A DNA stretch of 5,096 nt from Chloroflexota bacterium (GTDB taxonomy: Bacteria; Chloroflexota; Limnocylindria; Limnocylindrales; CSP1-4). The DNA lies in contig JACCQX010000145.1 of the NCBI GenBank assembly GCA_013813905.1, positions 1 to 5,096 of the forward strand, read 5' to 3'. Below are positions 1 through 5,096 of this stretch, one piece after another. Both the position numbers and the translations under genes were made by a program. Under the pieces are notes generated by a model. That model ran no database searches. It was given only the letters and a program-made list of their open reading frames with translations, and was not told the origin of the DNA. Every line of letters begins with the position of its first letter. Positions within the stretch are counted from its first letter, which is position 1.

Positions 1-1332
<1,332 letters not shown>

Positions 1333-1338
1333 TCCGGC

Positions 1339-1359
1339 GGCCGGGCGATGGCACCGGCC
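1339..1359. other. Small GC hairpin just downstream of dnaK
   Basis: GGCCGG (1339-1344) and CCGGCC (1354-1359) form a perfect 6-bp stem around a 9-base loop, starting 6 bases after the dnaK stop. No T-rich run follows on either strand, so it does not look like an intrinsic terminator by itself. It could protect the mRNA 3' end or add to the stronger stem-loop downstream. In DNA this GC-rich, a 6-bp stem can occur by chance. Confidence 0.35.
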
Positions 1360-1374
1360 CGACGAGATCTACAG

Positions 1375-1404
1375 GAGAGGTCCCGCTAGGCAGCCGGGCC
1401 TCTC
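1375..1404. terminator. Putative bidirectional terminator between convergent dnaK and S9 peptidase genes
   Basis: GAGAGG (1375-1380) pairs with CCTCTC (1399-1404) and CCCG (1382-1385) pairs with CGGG (1395-1398). This makes a 10-bp stem with one bulged T at 1381 and a 9-base loop. On the + strand the stem runs into a pyrimidine stretch (TCTCTCTAT), which is only a weak U-tract. On the - strand the stem begins one base after the peptidase stop codon. The position in the 73-bp gap between two convergent genes supports a shared transcription end, but the lack of a true U-run leaves this uncertain. Confidence 0.55.
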
Positions 1405-1405
1405 T

Positions 1406-3226
1406 CTATGCCCTGGACGATGCAAGTCCCGGCACGTGACGCTCCAGGAACTCGAGGATCACGCGCTGCTGGCGGACCTTCTCGTCGAGGTCGTTCGAGC
1501 CATGACCGGTGCCGAACACGTACAGCTCGTGGGGGTGATCACGGGCCGCCAGTCGCTCCACGTAAGCCATCGCCTGGCGGTACGGGCAGCGGCTGTCGTT
1601 CTCGCCGATGAGGAAGAGCACCGGAGCGCAGACCTTGTCGGCGTGGTTGATCGGGTTGCGATCGCGCATCAGCTCGGGCACCTCGGCGGGCGTGCCCCCG
1701 AGCAGGGCGCGGTCGTATGCCTGGAGCAGCGGCGACAGATCCTCATAGCCGAGCTCGTAGTCGCCCACCGGCACGCCGGCCACGCCGCACAACCACAGGT
1801 CGGGATGCTTGCCCAGCTCCATCAGCGTGACGTAGCCGCCCCAGGACCAGCCGCCGACGACCGCGCGGGACGGATCCGCCATCCCGCGCTCGATGAGGTC
1901 GCGCAGTCCCGCATTGACGTCCTCCAGCTCCGGGCCACCGATGTCGCCGGTCAGGATATCGCGCCACTCGCGCCCGTAGCCGGTGGAGCCGCGGTAGTTG
2001 ACCATGCCCACCACGAAGCCAGCGTCGACGTAGGCCTGCGCCTCCGGGTAGTAGCGGTCCAGGTCCAGTGAGGTGGGTCCACCATGGACGAGCATCAGCA
2101 CCGGGAACGGCCCGTCGCCCTCTGGTGCGGCGTAGAAACCGTGCACGCTCTGGCCACGCCCATTGTCGAACCGCCAGGAGACATACGGGCGGCCCGGCGG
2201 CGCCGGTTCGACGGCGGCCCGGAGGACCTCTTCGCCGCCTGCCGCGAGCACCTGGGGCTCTCGGTGGCCTTGCGACAGCCGGTACCAGACGTCACCGTTC
2301 GGGCGGACACGGGCGCCCCAGGCGATCGAGCCCACGGGATGGTCGATGGGCGACAAGGTGCCACTGGTCAGCTCGAAGCGGTAGAGGCGATGGCGTCCTT
2401 CCTCGAGGTGGTTCAGCAGGAGCGCCTCACCGTCGGGATACCAGCCCGACACGGTGAGTGCGCCCGGAAGATCGACCTCCAGCCGCTGCCGCGCTCCGGT
2501 GCGCGGCTCCCAGATGGCCGGACGCTCGTCACCCTCCAGCTCGTCGATGATGGCCAGCCGCTGATCGCCCGGCAGCGGCGACCAGGCCGCAGCGTTGAGG
2601 GCCATACCCTCGTCGCGCAGCGTGGCCACGGCAGCCCCGCTCTGCGCGTCGATCACCCGCAGCGTCGGATGCAGTAGCCCGCCCGCTGCGCTGTCCTCAA
2701 GACAGAGAAGCGCTCCGTCGGAGGAGAGGCCGGCTCGGCTGAAGCCGTCGTCCTCGCCGGCCACCCTCAGGGATTCATGGCTGCGCACGAGCTCGCGGGC
2801 CGGCTCGCCGTCATGTGAGACGTAGATCGCGAAGCCGTCCCGGTCGCTGATCCCCGCCGCAACGACTCCACCAGCCTGCGCCAGTCCCTCGTTCCAGCCA
2901 TGCGGCACGCCTTCCAGGAATGGCTGCGCCTCACCGCCCTCGAATGGCGCACGGTACCAGCGACCCGACTCATCTCCGGTCTCGTCAGAGAACCAGAGCA
3001 CACCGCTGCCATCGAGCGTCGGAGCGCCGACCGTCACCCCGACCGGGCTGTCGGTCACCTGCCGACCGTTGCCTGTCGTGAGGTCCCGACAGTGGATCTG
3101 CCAGGTGCCGCTCTCGTTGCTGGCGTAGACGGTCCGCTCCGGTGCCAGCGGGGACCAGTCGGGCAGGGAGGCGGTGGCGGCGCGGTAGCGGCGTTCCCAG
3201 ATCGGCATGTCGGTGCGCTCATTCAT
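1406..3226 (-). CDS. S9 family serine peptidase (prolyl oligopeptidase / acylaminoacyl-peptidase-like)
   Basis: The product is a 606-aa protein with the two-part layout of S9 peptidases. An N-terminal region (about 25-340) of repeated WD-like beta strands with recurrent Asp-Gly turns probably forms a beta-propeller. A C-terminal alpha/beta hydrolase domain (about 345-600) follows. The oxyanion-hole motif HGGP is at 381-384, and NYRGSTGYG at 410-418 is typical of S9C-type enzymes. The nucleophile elbow GWSWGG gives Ser461, GENDSRCP gives Asp544, and GTGHGSN gives His575, so the triad is intact. The family cleaves short peptides, often after proline or at acylated N-termini; the actual substrate cannot be told. 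No signal peptide is seen, so it is probably cytoplasmic. The start is ATG at 3226; an in-frame ATG at residue 7 (3208) is possible because neither has a clear Shine-Dalgarno. The stop is TAG at 1408-1406. It lies 36 bp after the GNAT gene and is probably cotranscribed with it. Confidence 0.93.
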   Translation of the reverse strand: MNERTDMPIWERRYRAATASLPDWSPLAPERTVYASNESGTWQIHCRDLTTGNGRQVTDSPVGVTVGAPTLDGSGVLWFSDETGDESGRWYRAPFEGGEAQPFLEGVPHGWNEGLAQAGGVVAAGISDRDGFAIYVSHDGEPARELVRSHESLRVAGEDDGFSRAGLSSDGALLCLEDSAAGGLLHPTLRVIDAQSGAAVATLRDEGMALNAAAWSPLPGDQRLAIIDELEGDERPAIWEPRTGARQRLEVDLPGALTVSGWYPDGEALLLNHLEEGRHRLYRFELTSGTLSPIDHPVGSIAWGARVRPNGDVWYRLSQGHREPQVLAAGGEEVLRAAVEPAPPGRPYVSWRFDNGRGQSVHGFYAAPEGDGPFPVLMLVHGGPTSLDLDRYYPEAQAYVDAGFVVGMVNYRGSTGYGREWRDILTGDIGGPELEDVNAGLRDLIERGMADPSRAVVGGWSWGGYVTLMELGKHPDLWLCGVAGVPVGDYELGYEDLSPLLQAYDRALLGGTPAEVPELMRDRNPINHADKVCAPVLFLIGENDSRCPYRQAMAYVERLAARDHPHELYVFGTGHGSNDLDEKVRQQRVILEFLERHVPGLASSRA

Positions 3227-3262
3227 CCCGGGAGCATACGACCCAAGGGCCCAGCGAACGGA

Positions 3263-3700
3263 TCAGCCGGAGGTACTTCGATCCTGGCGCACCATGATCC
3301 TCGAGGGGTAGGGTAGCTCGGTGAAGCCGACGCGCCGGTACACCTCATGCGCGTCGCGCGTAACCAGCATGAAGCGGCGCAGACCGTGCAGGTCCGGATG
3401 GTCGATCACGCACTCCATCAGCCACGTTCCCAGGCCCTTGCCGCGCGCTTCGGACAGGATCAAGACGTCGCAGATCCAAGCGAAAGTGGCGCGGTCGGTG
3501 ACGACGCGGGCGAAGCCCAGTTGCCGGTCATCCTCGTACAGGCCCAGATTCAGGGAGTTGGCGATCGAGCGCTCGACCAGGTCGCGCGGCCGGCCCTCTG
3601 CCCAGTACGACTCGTCGGCCAGGAAGCGGGAGATCATGGCCACGTCCAGGCGATCCGCGTCGTCGCTGACGACGTGGCGGTCGCGTCGCCACTCCGTCAC
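3263..3700 (-). CDS. GNAT family N-acetyltransferase
   Basis: The product is a 145-aa single-domain protein of the GCN5-related acetyltransferase fold, which moves an acetyl group from acetyl-CoA to an amine. The acetyl-CoA pyrophosphate-binding motif (R/Q-x-x-G-x-G/A) is RGKGLG at residues 86-91, preceded by the strand ICDVLILSE (76-84). TRDAHEVYRRVGF (114-126) contains Tyr121 at the position that often acts as general acid in this family. Length is normal. The substrate is unknown; the closest family type I can recall is the small uncharacterised GNATs with a D-A-H-x-x-Y-x-x-x-G-F ending, so antibiotic or protein acetylation should not be assumed. The start is GTG at 3700, overlapping the upstream gene's TGA by 4 bases (GTGA), which suggests translational coupling; no Shine-Dalgarno is evident. 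A later Met at residue 22 would remove the first part of the fold and is less likely. Confidence 0.9.
   Translation of the reverse strand: MTEWRRDRHVVSDDADRLDVAMISRFLADESYWAEGRPRDLVERSIANSLNLGLYEDDRQLGFARVVTDRATFAWICDVLILSEARGKGLGTWLMECVIDHPDLHGLRRFMLVTRDAHEVYRRVGFTELPYPSRIMVRQDRSTSG
3697..3700 (-). promoter_or_regulatory. GTGA start/stop overlap (translational coupling site)
   Basis: On the - strand the four bases GTGA contain the GTG start of the acetyltransferase and the TGA stop of the prenyltransferase. The bases before it (CTTTTCCTGCA) offer no Shine-Dalgarno, so the acetyltransferase is probably translated by ribosomes finishing the upstream gene. This also supports the GTG over the later internal Met as the true start. 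Confidence 0.7.
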
Positions 3701-5096
3701 TGCAGGAAAAGCGACCGCCCTGGCGCCAGCGCCTGGACCAGCAGGACCGCGAGGTAGGCGCCCAGCAGGACCGCGCCCACCACGAGATGCAGCCGGATGT
3801 TGGTGGCCATCACGGCCATCAGGCCGTAGGGCTGGTCGTAGTAGGTCTCCAGGCCCTGGTGCACGCGCAGCGCCAGCGGGATGGCCAACAGCGCCAGGAG
3901 CGCCGGAAGCGGCAGCAGTCGGAGCACCACACCGGCCACGATGATGGCGAAGGCCGCCGCCGCCGCCGCGTCATAGATCGTGATGACCGTGCGCTGAGGC
4001 AGTCGCACCACCAGCGTGCGCTTGCCGGCTCGCGCGTCGCCGGGACGATCCGGGACTTCGTTCACGTAGAGGATCAGCGCCACCAGGATGGCCACCGGCA
4101 GGGAGGCCACCACGGCTGCGGGCTCGATCGATCCGCCCGATTGCACGACATACGCACCCAGCAGCATCAACGGTCCGAAGCCGATGGCGGTGGTGATCTC
4201 GCCCAGGCCGCGGTAGACCAGCTTCAGCGGCGGTGCCGTGTAGCCGACGCTCAGGATGATGCCCGAGATGCCGATGGCCAGCAGCGCCGCCGACGGCCGG
4301 AGGGCCAGCAGGACCAGGCCGATGACCATGGCCACGGCGTAGAAGGCGAGGCTCATCCGCTCCATGCCGCCCAGCGACACAAGGCCGTACTGGATGACGC
4401 GTGAGCCGCCGCTGTACTTGGTCGGGTTGACGTTGGTGTCGTCGGCACCGAGGCGCGTGTCGAAGATGTCGTTGGCCACGTTGAGACCGAGGTGCACGGC
4501 GGCCGCACCGATGACCGTGAGGATGGCCGTGAGCGGGTCGAAGAACCCGTTCGCGGCGGCGATGGCCAGCCCGATGGCCACCGGGATGAGCGTTGCGCTC
4601 AGGAAGGGCAGACGCGTGGCGCGCAGGAACAGCCAGCCGCGGGACAGTCGTGGGCGGATGGAGCGGCCCGTCTCCCGCGAAACGCTCTCGAGGTAGCGCT
4701 GGGATTGCCCCACCGTTCGCTCGAGGTACTCGGGAAATGGGATGTCCGCCTCGTCCCAGCCCCAGGCGTTGTCGCCTCGAAAGGCGAGGCGTCCCTCGCC
4801 AGCGGCCGTGGCGCGGCCCCAGACGGTCACGTGACGGCGCTCGTCGTAGCCCACGCCCGGCTGCGGACGGATGTGGCTGCCGGTCAGGCTGACCTCCGAG
4901 TCGGTGGGGAGCTCCAGGCCGGCCGGCGCCGCGAAGGAAGCGCTGCCCGCAGCCGGATCGATGGAGTCGAGCGTCACGGCGGCGCTCATGGGAAAGCCGT
5001 CCGACCCCACCCAGGTCAGCAGGGCGAAGGGGAACCTGCTCAGTCTGGCAAGGCCGGTCGATGCATCGAAGCGGGCGACTCCCGCGCGCAGATCCA
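3697..5096 (-). CDS. UbiA/MenA-type membrane prenyltransferase with fused N-terminal split-barrel-like domain; 5' end outside window
   Basis: This is a membrane prenyltransferase of the UbiA superfamily, closest in appearance to MenA, which attaches a polyprenyl chain to 1,4-dihydroxy-2-naphthoate in menaquinone synthesis. Numbering is from the GTG at 5010. The first Asp-rich motif is NDIFD with a further Asp (N180, D181, D184, D190). YTAPPLKLVYRGLGE (257-271) and the second Asp-rich motif NEVPDRPGD (317-325, followed by ARAGKRTL) match the Mg-diphosphate-binding loops. About nine hydrophobic segments are visible (near 134-153, 157-177, 219-237, 241-258, 271-291, 298-316, 343-363, 366-383, 405-426), as usual for UbiA. 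About 120 soluble residues come before the first helix. The frame remains open from 5010 to the window edge (28 more codons, no stop), and those codons read as sensible protein, so GTG 5010 or ATG 4989 is probably not the true start. The substrate could also be another aromatic acceptor. It is the first visible gene of the - strand cluster. Confidence 0.9.
   Translation of the reverse strand, partial: DLRAGVARFDASTGLARLSRFPFALLTWVGSDGFPMSAAVTLDSIDPAAGSASFAAPAGLELPTDSEVSLTGSHIRPQPGVGYDERRHVTVWGRATAAGEGRLAFRGDNAWGWDEADIPFPEYLERTVGQSQRYLESVSRETGRSIRPRLSRGWLFLRATRLPFLSATLIPVAIGLAIAAANGFFDPLTAILTVIGAAAVHLGLNVANDIFDTRLGADDTNVNPTKYSGGSRVIQYGLVSLGGMERMSLAFYAVAMVIGLVLLALRPSAALLAIGISGIILSVGYTAPPLKLVYRGLGEITTAIGFGPLMLLGAYVVQSGGSIEPAAVVASLPVAILVALILYVNEVPDRPGDARAGKRTLVVRLPQRTVITIYDAAAAAAFAIIVAGVVLRLLPLPALLALLAIPLALRVHQGLETYYDQPYGLMAVMATNIRLHLVVGAVLLGAYLAVLLVQALAPGRSLFLQ
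3953..3970. repeat. Short GCC/GCG trinucleotide tract encoding six alanines
   Basis: Five GCC units followed by GCG on the + strand read as six alanine codons (residues 348-353) on the - strand, at the beginning of the seventh predicted membrane helix of the prenyltransferase. The tract is a simple in-frame repeat. Changes in unit number would add or remove alanines without shifting the frame. It is probably only a by-product of high GC content and an Ala-rich helix. Confidence 0.6.
4700..5096 (-). other. Putative FMN-binding split-barrel (PNPOx-like) domain at the N-terminus of the prenyltransferase
   Basis: Codons from the window edge inward read a helix-like stretch, then RFPFALLTWVGSDGFPMSAAV. 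This is the strand-turn-strand pattern (hydrophobic strand, x-D-G-x-P turn, second strand) seen at the start of pyridoxamine 5'-phosphate oxidase-like flavin-binding barrels. Later strands are plausible around SEVSLTGSHIRPQPG (38-52) and RRHVTVWGRAT (58-68), followed by a Trp-rich NAWGWDEADIP segment (81-91) before the linker to the membrane domain. Such barrels bind FMN, F420 or haem, or only dimerise. No cofactor-contacting residue can be fixed by eye, so the fold call is an inference from pattern. The domain is incomplete at its 5' side in this window. Confidence 0.55.

Noticed and set aside
1436..2677. Two + strand open frames (1436-2071 and 2084-2677) opposite the peptidase gene
   Set aside because: Their compositions are rich in His, Arg, Ala, Gln and Val with no recognisable domain, and they overlap a gene with an intact catalytic triad.
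3227..3262. Possible internal promoter before the peptidase gene (TATGCT on the - strand, 9 bases before ATG)
   Set aside because: Only four of six bases match a -10 box and there is no -35 element at the right distance. The 36-bp gap fits cotranscription better.
3953..3970. GCC trinucleotide tract as a phase-variation repeat
   Set aside because: The unit is three bases, so slippage would not switch the frame, and six alanines in a membrane helix are ordinary in this base composition.
3787..4404. + strand open frame of 205 codons opposite the prenyltransferase
   Set aside because: The Gln/Arg/His/Asp-rich translation is the mirror of hydrophobic membrane-helix codons on the other strand, so it is a shadow frame.

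Overview
The window is GC-rich bacterial DNA with dense, ordinary coding. It holds the 3' two thirds of dnaK on the + strand. Convergent to it, on the - strand, is a tightly packed three-gene cluster: a prenyltransferase fusion gene, a GNAT acetyltransferase and an S9 serine peptidase, in that order of transcription. The strong G/C bias at third codon positions, the bacterial-type DnaK and the MenA-like prenyltransferase would fit Chloroflexota or a high-GC actinobacterium. I lean towards Chloroflexota, but this is a guess from general protein character, not a marker-based assignment.

Region by region: 1-1332 is dnaK, cut at its 5' side and running to its natural stop. The short gap 1333-1405 separates convergent genes. 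It contains a small GC hairpin and then a 10-bp bulged stem-loop that ends against the stop codon of the opposing gene, probably a shared terminator. Positions 1406-3226 (-) encode a complete, apparently cytoplasmic prolyl-oligopeptidase-family peptidase with the full Ser/Asp/His triad. After 36 bp comes 3263-3700 (-), a small GNAT acetyltransferase whose GTG start overlaps the stop of the next gene by 4 bases. Positions 3697-5096 (-) encode a nine-helix UbiA/MenA-type prenyltransferase. Its reading frame stays open to the window edge, and a soluble N-terminal domain resembling FMN-binding split-barrel (pyridoxamine phosphate oxidase-like) proteins precedes the membrane part.

The three - strand genes are probably one transcription unit whose promoter lies beyond base 5096. 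The prenyltransferase suggests isoprenoid quinone (menaquinone-like) metabolism. The acetyltransferase and peptidase have no obvious mechanistic link to it and may be passengers. No RNA genes, mobile elements, CRISPR arrays or long intergenic regions were seen. The most interesting item is the fusion of a putative flavin-binding barrel to a prenyltransferase; the rest looks like housekeeping sequence.
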